A stretch of DNA of 7,551 bases. Origin: Planctomycetota bacterium (GTDB taxonomy: Bacteria; Planctomycetota; Planctomycetia; Pirellulales; UBA1268). A program made the translations under genes and the position numbers. Under the pieces are notes generated by a model. The model had not been told where the DNA came from, ran no database searches, and saw nothing but the letters and a program-made list of their open reading frames with translations. Location of the stretch: positions 1-7,551 of the forward strand of contig JAQBZA010000144.1 of assembly GCA_027622795.1 (NCBI GenBank), given 5' to 3'. How positions within the stretch are numbered: the stretch's first letter is position 1; every line of letters starts with the position of its first letter. Shown here one piece after another: positions 1 to 5,808 of this stretch.

Positions 1-205
1 GTTGCTCTGGTCGGCAAACAGGGAACTCCGGTGTGATTCCGGGACGGCCCCGCCGCTGTGTCCAAGTGAATCGTGAGACTGTTTGAGACAGTTTCAGGAA
101 GGGGACCGGTTGCTTTCGAGCCATTGCCTGACTCCCGCGCAAGCGGGCGTTCGGTGAGAAGGCTGCAACTGGTTCAGCTTGGGAGTCAGAAGACCTACCA
201 GTGTC
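1..205 (+). promoter_or_regulatory. Cobalamin (adenosylcobalamin-type) riboswitch aptamer
   Basis: Conserved cobalamin-riboswitch blocks appear in the right order. They are AGGGAA at 20-25, the CCGGTG...TTCCGGGACGG core at about 28-47, and CCGCCGCTGT (the L5 consensus CCGCCACTGT with one change) at about 50-59. A GAGCCATTGCC block lies at about 118-128. A CCCGC-GCAA-GCGGG hairpin with a GNRA tetraloop sits at 134-147. The B12 box, GAGTCAGAAGACCTACC, is at about 183-199. A possible P1 helix pairs CTGGT (7-11) with ACCAG (197-201). The variable arm includes ACTGT/ACAGT near 77-91. The family senses cobalamin and usually represses B12 synthesis or import genes. The strand and the cobT/cobS genes downstream fit this. 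Only 19 nt precede AGGGAA, so the 5' helix may be slightly clipped by the window edge. Confidence 0.93.
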
Positions 206-366
206 GATGGGAGCGCGTAATGCTGCGCGGGCGGCATTCCGGGCACGGCCCGCGTGTGTGGGTCGGTGACGCAGTTGATTGAACTGGCAGTTGGTTCAGG
301 ACAGTAGCCTCGCGCAGGTGTTCTCTGCGTGGTGGAATGTTGTGGCTGACTGCTCAGGAGGTCCTG
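206..366 (+). promoter_or_regulatory. Riboswitch expression platform / 5' leader of the cobalamin operon
   Basis: This stretch between the B12 box and the first start codon carries no convincing gene. Several hairpins can be drawn: CGCGGGC (226-232) with GCCCGCG (248-254); TGAAC (280-284) with GTTCA (294-298); and CGCAG (313-317) with CTGCG (325-329). None is followed by a T-tract, so an intrinsic terminator is not supported. Control of translation start, or Rho-dependent control, is more likely. Which helices compete with the aptamer cannot be settled by eye. Confidence 0.55.
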
Positions 367-369
367 ATG
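354..369 (+). promoter_or_regulatory. Shine-Dalgarno in a hairpin that decides the first start codon
   Basis: AGGAGG at 356-361 lies 5 nt before the ATG at 367, a near-ideal ribosome binding site. It also sits inside a self-complementary segment: TCAGG (354-358) can pair with CCTGA (363-367) around an AGGT loop, covering part of the Shine-Dalgarno and the A of the start codon. This fits translational control by the upstream riboswitch. The structural role is inference; the pairing is visible. Confidence 0.6.
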
Positions 370-1230
370 GAAGTACGCGCGTTTTTCACGGGGGGCGGAA
401 GAGCCGTTGTCGGCCCGCACCGGCCGTCAGCCGGGTTTTCATTGGTGGAACTTCTTGTCGTGATTGCGATCATTGGTGTGCTCGTGGGACTTCTCTTGCC
501 GGCGGTCCAGGCGGCCCGCGAGGCGTCTCGGCGAACGAGTTGCGCGAGTAACCTGCGGCAGTTGGGACTCGCCCTGCATGGGTATGTGAGTGCAAATCGC
601 GATCGAATCGTTTCACAAGCCGAGTGGGGGCCCAACTGGGAGGGCCCCACATATTGGTTTGGTCTTCGGCAGGGGAGCACAGTGGACTTCGAGCAGGGCC
701 CGTTGAATCCGTTTCTGGAAGGGTATGGAGCCGTGTACCAATGCCCCAACTTTGGGGATTCCCACGTGGAAAAAACCGTAATCGGCGATCGATTCATTTC
801 GTCCTACGACTTGAACTCCGCCATTGGTCCCCCTACGGGCGGAGGCGGTCCATGGGCGTACGGGACTGTCCGCAAGCGGCTGGCAGAATTTCGTGAGACC
901 TCGCGGGTTGTCGCGTTCGCCGACAGTGCCCAGGTGGACAGCTCCTCGCCGTACGAGTTTCGAGAAAATCTTGGGGGACTGCAAAAACCGAGCGGAGGCT
1001 GGCCCGACATCCACTTTCGCCACACCGATTTCGCCAATGTGGTTTTTCTCGACGGTCATGTTGAGCCGAGGGCGTATCGTCATGACGTCGACACCAGCGC
1101 CTGGTGGGCCAACCCTAGCGATCATGCGATTCTGCAGGCACGGATGGAGTTTTTTCGCCTCGGGTTCATCTATCCAGATGGCGCTGATGGGTCAGCCGCA
1201 GATGATCGTCTGTACGACCCACGCTCTTGA
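367..1230 (+). CDS. DUF1559 (SBP_bac_10) pseudopilin-like protein
   Basis: This 287-aa protein has a type II/IV prepilin leader: 23 short, basic residues end in PSAG, then FSLVELLVVIAIIGVLVGLL. Prepilin peptidase should cut after Gly23, leaving Phe+1 and Glu+5, and the hydrophobic helix would anchor the protein in the inner membrane or a pseudopilus. Next comes the family-typical PAVQAAREASRRTSCASNLR (about 45-64). A globular region carries CPNF, and the C-terminal HFRHTDFANVVFLDGHV (about 216-232) is the diagnostic DUF1559 motif. The ATG at 367 is chosen over an in-frame ATG at 337 because AGGAGG precedes it at ideal spacing. Planctomycetes carry many paralogues of unknown function. What stands out here is that it is the first gene after a cobalamin riboswitch, which suggests a surface role in corrinoid acquisition; that role is inference. 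Confidence 0.9.
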   Translation: MEVRAFFTGGGRAVVGPHRPSAGFSLVELLVVIAIIGVLVGLLLPAVQAAREASRRTSCASNLRQLGLALHGYVSANRDRIVSQAEWGPNWEGPTYWFGLRQGSTVDFEQGPLNPFLEGYGAVYQCPNFGDSHVEKTVIGDRFISSYDLNSAIGPPTGGGGPWAYGTVRKRLAEFRETSRVVAFADSAQVDSSSPYEFRENLGGLQKPSGGWPDIHFRHTDFANVVFLDGHVEPRAYRHDVDTSAWWANPSDHAILQARMEFFRLGFIYPDGADGSAADDRLYDPRS

Positions 1231-1251
1231 GGAACTGAGGAAGCTGAGACC

Positions 1252-1557
1252 ATGAAAGATATGCGTGTCTGGGTTGGAGTTGGTGGCCTCACGGTGGCAG
1301 CATGGTTGATGTATCCATTTCTGTTTCCGCGACAGGCTCCTGTTGTGCAAAATGAAATAGTTCCTCAGATTTCTTACATCTGCAGAAAGAGCGGTGCGGT
1401 ATTCACCCTTCCGCAGAGTGGCGATGTGGTGGAAAATCCGAAGACCGGGGAGTCGGCACTCGTGCCAGCGGTGTACGATGCCCGTCGCAAGAAATGGGTG
1501 GCAGGACCACCGCTCGAGGTGATGCGTCAGCAGCGTCTGTTGAAGGCGGTCAAGTGA
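1252..1557 (+). CDS. Small single-span membrane protein with a degenerate NPKTG motif
   Basis: This 101-aa protein has one N-terminal membrane span or uncleaved signal anchor (about residues 6-25, VWVGVGGLTVAAWLMYPFLF). A basic C-terminal part of about 75 residues is probably outside the cytoplasm. The tail contains ICRKSGAVFTLP, ENPKTGESALVPAVYD and KKWVAGPP. From memory this resembles small planctomycete proteins with a C-x-TG ... NPxTGxxTLxPA ... CxxCKKW pattern. Here only one Cys (Cys44) remains, so a zinc ribbon cannot form. The gene lies 21 nt after the DUF1559 gene. Its stop overlaps a possible GTG start of the next gene as GTGA, so it looks co-translated. An ATG at 1261 is an alternative start. 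Function unknown; position suggests a partner of the pseudopilin or the transporter-like protein. Confidence 0.75.
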   Translation: MKDMRVWVGVGGLTVAAWLMYPFLFPRQAPVVQNEIVPQISYICRKSGAVFTLPQSGDVVENPKTGESALVPAVYDARRKKWVAGPPLEVMRQQRLLKAVK

Positions 1558-1601
1558 TCGACCCTGGCTCCGATCAAGACAAATTCGAAAGGAGAATGCT
1601 C

Positions 1602-2177
1602 GTGATTTATTGCGTGATGATCGCAGCCATTGTGTTGCGTGTGATGCTCGGTATCAGCGAGATGCCTTTTGCTAACGTGATGCCACTGATGGCAATCGCG
1701 TTTACGAGTTCCGCCTGTCTCGACAGACGGCATGACTGGCTTGTGCCCGTCTTGATGTTGTTGGGCTCTGATGCCGTGCTGAACGTTCATTACGGTTTCG
1801 GGCCCATCGGTTCGTGGACGATTGTGTCGCTGGTCTGTATCGTTCCGTTCGCGCTTGCGGGTCGCTGGGTGACTGGTCACAGGTCAGTGTTCTTGATGGT
1901 GTCGGGCAGCCTTGCCTGCACGATGATTTTTTATCTCGTGTCGAACACGGCGAGTTTCCTGACCAGCCCGGACTACCCTGCGGGATTCGCCGGTTGGGTG
2001 CAGGCGCTAACGGTTGGGCTACCTGGTTATCCGCCCACATGGACATTCCTTCGAAACTCTCTCATCGGCGACCTCTCATACACCGTGTTGTTGATTGCCG
2101 TGCTGAATTGGTTGAAATCCCGTACGGGCCAGCCATTGGTGCCCGTGTGGCCAGTGCGGAGCTTGGGGGCGACATGA
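1602..2177 (+). CDS. DUF6580 integral membrane protein, putative ECF-type S component
   Basis: This protein of about 191 aa is very hydrophobic, with about six predicted spans: IYCVMIAAIVLRVMLG, ANVMPLMAIAFTSSAC, WLVPVLMLLGSDAVL, WTIVSLVCIVPFALAG, VFLMVSGSLACTMIFYLV, and a last one ending VLLIAVLNWL. The pattern N-x-MP-x-MAIA near the N-terminus, then LVSNTASF, a Tyr/Gly-rich loop, and RNSLIGDLSYTVLL matches my recollection of DUF6580, a family resembling substrate-capture (S) subunits of ECF transporters. No EcfA or EcfT gene is visible, so a shared energising module elsewhere would be needed. GTG 1602 is chosen because AGGAG (1590-1594) sits 7 nt upstream. ATG 1596, or GTG 1554 overlapping the previous stop, are alternatives. 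The stop overlaps cobT as ATGA. With the riboswitch and cobT/cobS, a corrinoid substrate is the best guess, unproven. Confidence 0.8.
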   Translation: MIYCVMIAAIVLRVMLGISEMPFANVMPLMAIAFTSSACLDRRHDWLVPVLMLLGSDAVLNVHYGFGPIGSWTIVSLVCIVPFALAGRWVTGHRSVFLMVSGSLACTMIFYLVSNTASFLTSPDYPAGFAGWVQALTVGLPGYPPTWTFLRNSLIGDLSYTVLLIAVLNWLKSRTGQPLVPVWPVRSLGAT

Positions 2178-3163
2178 CCGACGTTGCCGCCCAGGTTGCC
2201 GCCGGCTGGCTGCGGAAAACACAGCCGGCCGGCGCTCTGGGCCGGCTCGAGGAGGTGGTGTGCCAGTTGGCGTCCGTCCAGCGGCGGGAGCAGCCTGTTC
2301 TCGAGAGGCTGGCCTGCCATGTCTTCTGCGGTGACCACGGTATTGCCCGCCGAGGAGTCTCAGCCTATCCGCGGGAAGTGACGGCCCAGATGCTGGCCAA
2401 CCTGCGGGACGGTGGAGCTGCCTCGGCTGTGCTCTGCCGTGAACTCGGTATCCGGTTTACCGCCCACGACGTGGGCGTCGATCACGATATCCACGATCCG
2501 GCGCGGGTCTGTCGTGGTACCCGCGATCTGCTCGTCGAGCCAGCGATGACTGCTGCCGAAATGGCTGCGGCCATGGACATCGGGAAGGGAGCCGTGGAGT
2601 CTGCCCAGGCTGATCTCGTCATCCTCGGCGAGATGGGGATCGGCAACACGACCGTCGCAGCAATTCTTGCCCAGCGGCTGCTTGGTGGAGAACCCAGTTA
2701 TTTTGTTGGCCGTGGCACTGGTATCGACGATGCGACGTTTGCCCGAAAGCAGGCGGCAGTCACTGAGGCGGCCTGCCTGCCGCTCGAGACAGATTCACCG
2801 CTGGAGGTAATGCAGCGGTTGGGAGGGCTTGAAATAGCCGCGATGGTGGGTGGGTATCTTGGGCTTGTCGAGAGCCGGACAACGGCGCTTGTCGATGGCG
2901 CCATCGCCTCCGTGGCGGCCTTGATCGCGGTCTCACACGATGCGCGGGTACGTCCCCAACTTATCTTTGGCCACTGCTCACCAGAGCCAATGCACCGGCG
3001 TGTGTTGGAATCGCTCGGGGCCCGGCCGCTCCTTGACCTCGACCTCCGGTTGGGCGAAGCGACGGGCGGCCTCATGGCCGTGCCGATCCTGCGACTGGCT
3101 CTGGCTCTCTATGAAGGTATGGCGGAGTTTCAGACGTCGGGTGTGAGCGAGAGGCTGCCGTGA
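2174..3163 (+). CDS. cobT: Nicotinate-nucleotide--dimethylbenzimidazole phosphoribosyltransferase (CobT)
   Basis: CobT transfers phosphoribose from nicotinate mononucleotide to a lower-ligand base such as 5,6-dimethylbenzimidazole, giving alpha-ribazole 5'-phosphate for the cobamide nucleotide loop. The 329-aa protein is close to the usual length of about 350. It has the family motifs in order: GALGRLEEVVCQLASVQ (about 20-36), FCGDHGIARRGVSAYPREVT (51-70), LGEMGIGNTT (151-160), GRGTGIDD (179-186), FGHCSPEP (265-272) and LLDLDLRLGEATGG (286-299). Glu295 in LRLGE corresponds to the catalytic glutamate (Glu317 in Salmonella). The start ATG overlaps the upstream stop (ATGA), and GGGGGC lies just before it. 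The stop overlaps cobS. The N-terminus is somewhat shorter than in enterobacteria, but no active-site motif is missing. It is probably repressed by cobalamin through the upstream riboswitch. Confidence 0.97.
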   Translation: MTDVAAQVAAGWLRKTQPAGALGRLEEVVCQLASVQRREQPVLERLACHVFCGDHGIARRGVSAYPREVTAQMLANLRDGGAASAVLCRELGIRFTAHDVGVDHDIHDPARVCRGTRDLLVEPAMTAAEMAAAMDIGKGAVESAQADLVILGEMGIGNTTVAAILAQRLLGGEPSYFVGRGTGIDDATFARKQAAVTEAACLPLETDSPLEVMQRLGGLEIAAMVGGYLGLVESRTTALVDGAIASVAALIAVSHDARVRPQLIFGHCSPEPMHRRVLESLGARPLLDLDLRLGEATGGLMAVPILRLALALYEGMAEFQTSGVSERLP

Positions 3164-3936
3164 TGGGAATCATCGATCAGATCAGCCGTGAATGGCGGAC
3201 CCTGGTGGAGTCGCTGCGTTTCTTCACAAGGCTGCCACTGGGGTATGCGCCGCACGATGCTGGCCTCTTGGCCCGCAGCCACCCATGCTTTCCGGTCGTC
3301 GGCGCGGTGGTCGGCGTGATTCTCCTCACCACCTTCCATCTTGTGGAGCCGCTGCTTGGTCGCGCGTTAGCCGTCCTTGTGATGCTTGCTGGAGGGTGGG
3401 TGCTTACCGGGGGCTTTCATGAAGATGGCTTTGCCGATGTCTGCGACGGGATGTGGGGCGGCTTCACACCGCAGCGCCGGCTGGAGATCATGAAAGATTC
3501 GCGTGTGGGGACCTTTGGCAGCCTCGGCCTGATCTGGCTGGTGGCAATGAAGGCGACGGTGCTCGGAGAACTGGATTCCGGTCTCCTCGGGCCAGCCGTT
3601 TTCATCGGCCACGTCGTGGCCCGCGCTTCATCGGTGCTCATGCTGGCGGTCTTCCCGACAGCCCGCAGTGACGGCGGGGGCCGGAGTTCACTGTTTGTCG
3701 GCCCACCAACGTGGAGCGGTGGTGTCGCAACCGTCGTGGTGACCTTGCTCCTCACGCTTTGGCTTCCGGGCGGGTTGGTTGCTCCGGCAGTCGCCACCGG
3801 AGTGTCGTTGCTCTGTGGACTCTGGTTCGTGCGTACGCTCGGAGGCATCAATGGCGACACGCTGGGCGCGACCAACCAGCTCAGTGAACTTGCCGTAATG
3901 CTCTGTTTCGTGGTCGGCTCTACTCCCGTGTCATGA
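3163..3936 (+). CDS. cobS: Adenosylcobinamide-GDP ribazoletransferase (CobS)
   Basis: CobS joins alpha-ribazole (or its phosphate, from CobT) to adenosylcobinamide-GDP at the inner membrane, the last assembly step of the nucleotide loop. The 257-aa polytopic protein shows the hallmark motifs: GGFHEDGFADVCDG (about 83-96), RLEIMKDSRVGTFG (106-119) and LGGINGDTLGATNQLSEL (226-243), with several hydrophobic spans between and after them. The acidic motifs are thought to bind Mg2+ and the nucleotide substrate. ATG 3163 shares one base with the cobT stop (TGATG), with AGAGG 8 nt upstream; GTG 3160, one codon earlier, is equally possible. The stop overlaps the next start (ATGA). No cobU/cobP kinase gene, which would make the GDP-activated substrate, lies in this operon segment. 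Confidence 0.97.
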   Translation: MGIIDQISREWRTLVESLRFFTRLPLGYAPHDAGLLARSHPCFPVVGAVVGVILLTTFHLVEPLLGRALAVLVMLAGGWVLTGGFHEDGFADVCDGMWGGFTPQRRLEIMKDSRVGTFGSLGLIWLVAMKATVLGELDSGLLGPAVFIGHVVARASSVLMLAVFPTARSDGGGRSSLFVGPPTWSGGVATVVVTLLLTLWLPGGLVAPAVATGVSLLCGLWFVRTLGGINGDTLGATNQLSELAVMLCFVVGSTPVS

Positions 3937-5393
3937 AACTCTTCCTCATTCGTCATGCCCGGCCGCTCCGTTCTGGCGTGTGCTATGGCCAGACGGACGT
4001 GCCCTGTGAGCCGCTGCCCAATCAGTTCCTGTGGGCTGACACCCGGCCGCAGCGAGTTGTGGCCTCCGACCTCGGTCGCTGCCGTGAACTCGCCGTTCAG
4101 ATCGCAGCGGCATGGGAGTGCCCACTCGAATTCGAACCGCGTCTCAGGGAGATGGACTTTGGGGAATGGGAGAACCGTTCCTGGGATGCGCTCGGCCGGG
4201 AAGACGGGGCACGGCTTGATCGCTGGATGGCCAACTACCTCGTCGAGCCGCCGCCGGGAGGGGAAAGCTATCGGGTGCTTGCTGACCGGGTCGGTCGCGT
4301 GCTGGCAAAGGCGGAGGCTGCTGGCGACGACGTTGCCTGGGTGACGCATGCCGGGCCGATTCGCGTCGTCTTGGCTCAGTTGCTCGGGCTGTCACCGGAG
4401 GCCACGTTTCGGTTTGAGCCACCGTATTTGGGCTGCTCGGTGCTGCAACAGTCCGCGACGGGCTGGTCGCTTGCGGCCTGGGGATTGCCACTGGTTCATG
4501 CACAGCAAGCAGCTCAAAGGGCGAGTGATGTCGGCAAGAATGTCGAGGGCCACACCGAGCTCATGGTTGCGCCACAGTCTGGCTCGGGGGCCGCGGCTGC
4601 CGCCAACGCCGTGGCCTGGGACCGGCTCGCGCGGGAGCGGGCTGCGCTGGCGCGGCCGGCGGTTGATGAGGCGTTTGGCAATCCGCGGGGCTGGCTCGGT
4701 GAGGGAGGGCCACAGGGTCGGCGGTGGCTGCCAGAACGACTCGATGGCCTTGAGGTGCTCTGCCTCGCCGCCGGCGGTGGCAAGCATGGGCCCCTCTATG
4801 CGGCGGCCGGGGCAAAGGTGACCGTGCTTGACATCTCGCCGGCAATGCTTGACCTCGACCGTCAGGTGGCCCGCGAACGGAAGATCGACTTCGCGATCGT
4901 TCAAGGTTCGATGGACGATCTTTCCATGCTCGGCCGCGGACGATTCGATCTGGTTGTTCATCCGGTGAGCACCTGCTATGTGCCCGATGTCGTGCGGGTA
5001 TTTCGCGAGGTAGCGCAGGTCATTAAGCCGGGCGGACTCTACGTGAGCCAGCACAAGGCACCAGCGAGTCTGCAGGCGACGCTCGAGCCGACGGCTTCGG
5101 GTCGCTACGAGTTGATCTATCCGCAGACGTCGGCCGGACCGCTGCCTCCCGCGGCACCGTCGCGGCTACGGGAGGCCGGCACCCACGAATTTGTCCATTC
5201 GCTGGCGGCGCTCCTCGGCGGGATCTGCGCGGCGGGGTTCACGATCGAAGACGTTGGCGAACCGGATCATACCCGGCCCGCCGCCACGGCTGGATCATTT
5301 GCCCACCGCGCCGCCTACCTGCCGCCCTATCTGCGGGTGTTGGCCCGGAAAAAATTGGGGACGGGAGCGAATTTTCTGGAGCGAGTACCATGA
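3933..5393 (+). CDS. cobC: CobC-type alpha-ribazole phosphatase fused to a class I SAM-dependent methyltransferase
   Basis: This 486-aa protein has two domains. Residues 1 to about 188 are a histidine phosphatase of the CobC type: LIRHARP with the phospho-accepting His8, GVCYGQTDVPC, ASDLGRCRE, REMDFGEWE with Glu73, and VTHAGP with His139. CobC removes the phosphate from alpha-ribazole phosphate made by CobT. An Ala/Gln/Gly-rich linker (about 189-226) leads to a Rossmann methyltransferase domain (about 227-472). Its SAM-binding loop is VLCLAAGGGKHG (about 275-286), VTVLDIS ends with Asp300 as the ribose-binding acid, then QGSMDDL and VIKPGGLYVSQHK. No stop or frameshift separates the domains; an in-frame ATG at 4563 could allow separate translation. 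The start overlaps cobS (ATGA). The last residues from about Lys474 (KLGTGANFLERVP) are encoded by a palindromic repeat. The methyltransferase substrate is unknown; a cobamide precursor is a guess from the fusion. Confidence 0.9.
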   Translation: MKLFLIRHARPLRSGVCYGQTDVPCEPLPNQFLWADTRPQRVVASDLGRCRELAVQIAAAWECPLEFEPRLREMDFGEWENRSWDALGREDGARLDRWMANYLVEPPPGGESYRVLADRVGRVLAKAEAAGDDVAWVTHAGPIRVVLAQLLGLSPEATFRFEPPYLGCSVLQQSATGWSLAAWGLPLVHAQQAAQRASDVGKNVEGHTELMVAPQSGSGAAAAANAVAWDRLARERAALARPAVDEAFGNPRGWLGEGGPQGRRWLPERLDGLEVLCLAAGGGKHGPLYAAAGAKVTVLDISPAMLDLDRQVARERKIDFAIVQGSMDDLSMLGRGRFDLVVHPVSTCYVPDVVRVFREVAQVIKPGGLYVSQHKAPASLQATLEPTASGRYELIYPQTSAGPLPPAAPSRLREAGTHEFVHSLAALLGGICAAGFTIEDVGEPDHTRPAATAGSFAHRAAYLPPYLRVLARKKLGTGANFLERVP

Positions 5394-5435
5394 ACGAACT
5401 CGAGGATTGAAATTCGCTCCCGTCCCCAATTTTTT
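5349..5435 (+). repeat. REP-like palindromic element, copy 1
   Basis: Two perfect 26-nt arms (5349-5374 and 5410-5435) are inverted around a 35-nt centre. Each arm runs from an A6/T6 end through TTGGGGACGGGAGCGA into AATTT. The centre contains a second short inverted pair, CGAGT (5382-5386) and ACTCG (5398-5402), so the whole folds as a nested hairpin. It shares the 20-mer TGGGGACGGGAGCGAATTTT with copy 2. It covers the 3' end of the cobC-methyltransferase gene and stops exactly before the ABM start codon. The GC-rich stem flanked by A and T tracts could also act as a two-way transcription terminator. It resembles elements mobilised by REP-associated tyrosine transposases; no such gene is in the window. 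Confidence 0.9.
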
Positions 5436-5726
5436 ATGATTTGCCTCAACGTACTCCTGACCGCGAAAGACGCTGCCGACGTGCCGAAGATTCGTGACCT
5501 GCTCGCTGAGGCGTGTCGCAAGAGTCGGGCTGAGCCGGGCTGCCTGCGGTTTGATGTCTATCACTCCACCGCCGAGCCCCGGCGGTTTACGCTGGTCGAA
5601 CACTGGGAGTCACAAGAGGCGCTCGAGGCCCACCGTCTCGCCGAGGCCTACACCCAGGTCTACAAGCCCCACGTGATGCCGCTGGTCGATCGCGAAGGCC
5701 ATCCCGCCACGCTACTCGTCGAGTAA
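5436..5726 (+). CDS. Antibiotic biosynthesis monooxygenase (ABM) domain protein
   Basis: This 96-aa protein has the length and pattern of single-domain ABM proteins (dimeric ferredoxin-like fold; YgiN-type quinol monooxygenases and relatives). The N-terminal strand MICLNVLLTA is followed by a helix (DVPKIRDLLAEACRKSR) and the family signature EPGCLRFDVYHS (about 33-44). Then come FTLVEHWESQEALEAH (about 51-66), a helix containing YTQVYKPHV, and a final strand. The fold binds small aromatic or quinone-like molecules, sometimes without cofactor; the substrate cannot be read from sequence. It starts directly after the T6 end of palindrome copy 1, so it has no Shine-Dalgarno. Its stop codon overlaps the A-tract of copy 2. 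It is therefore bracketed by repeats and may be transcriptionally cut off from the cobalamin genes. Confidence 0.85.
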   Translation: MICLNVLLTAKDAADVPKIRDLLAEACRKSRAEPGCLRFDVYHSTAEPRRFTLVEHWESQEALEAHRLAEAYTQVYKPHVMPLVDREGHPATLLVE

Positions 5727-5806
5727 AATGGGGACGGGAGCGAATTTTTAAAACCGAGCTTTGACGGCTGTCCACGCGAGAGAAAACTCGCTCCCGTCCC
5801 CTATTT
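5725..5806 (+). repeat. REP-like palindromic element, copy 2
   Basis: The inverted 14-mer GGGGACGGGAGCGA is at 5730-5743 and its complement at 5788-5801. Both are flanked inside by T4/A4 runs and outside by imperfect A/T runs. The centre (about 44 nt) differs from that of copy 1, while the arms are almost the same. The element begins within the ABM stop codon and ends 2 nt before the pabA start, so it makes up the entire intergenic region. It is less perfect than copy 1 (AAAAT versus AAATA outer ends, AATTTT versus AGTTTT inner ends), which suggests it is older or from a different subfamily. Confidence 0.88.
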
Positions 5807-5808
5807 CC

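Noticed and set aside
226..254. GC-rich hairpin CGCGGGC/GCCCGCG after the riboswitch, as an intrinsic terminator
   Set aside because: The stem is only 7 bp with a 15-nt loop and is followed by GTGTGTGGG, not a T-tract.
337..366. In-frame ATG at 337 as the DUF1559 start
   Set aside because: No ribosome binding site precedes it, while ATG 367 has AGGAGG at ideal spacing and gives a typical short prepilin leader.
1814..2173. Upstream extension of the cobT frame
   Set aside because: It overlaps the DUF6580 gene in another frame, and CobT homology begins only after ATG 2174.
3417..4349. 310-codon minus-strand open frame opposite cobS and cobC
   Set aside because: It is a high-GC antisense shadow of two strongly recognised genes, with no domain of its own.
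4392..5054. 220-codon minus-strand open frame opposite the methyltransferase domain
   Set aside because: Same reasoning: antisense to a clear Rossmann domain, with low-complexity Pro/Arg-rich translation.
4563..5393. Methyltransferase as a separate gene starting at ATG 4563
   Set aside because: No stop codon separates it from the CobC domain and no convincing ribosome binding site precedes it, so one fused gene is the simpler reading; internal initiation stays possible.
5349..5806. Insertion sequence or CRISPR array
   Set aside because: There is no transposase between the repeats, the repeats are inverted pairs with differing centres, and there are no regularly spaced direct repeats with spacers.
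5761..5808. N-terminal extension of pabA through the repeat
   Set aside because: These codons are palindrome sequence, and the family N-terminus (MLLLIDNYDSF) begins at ATG 5809.
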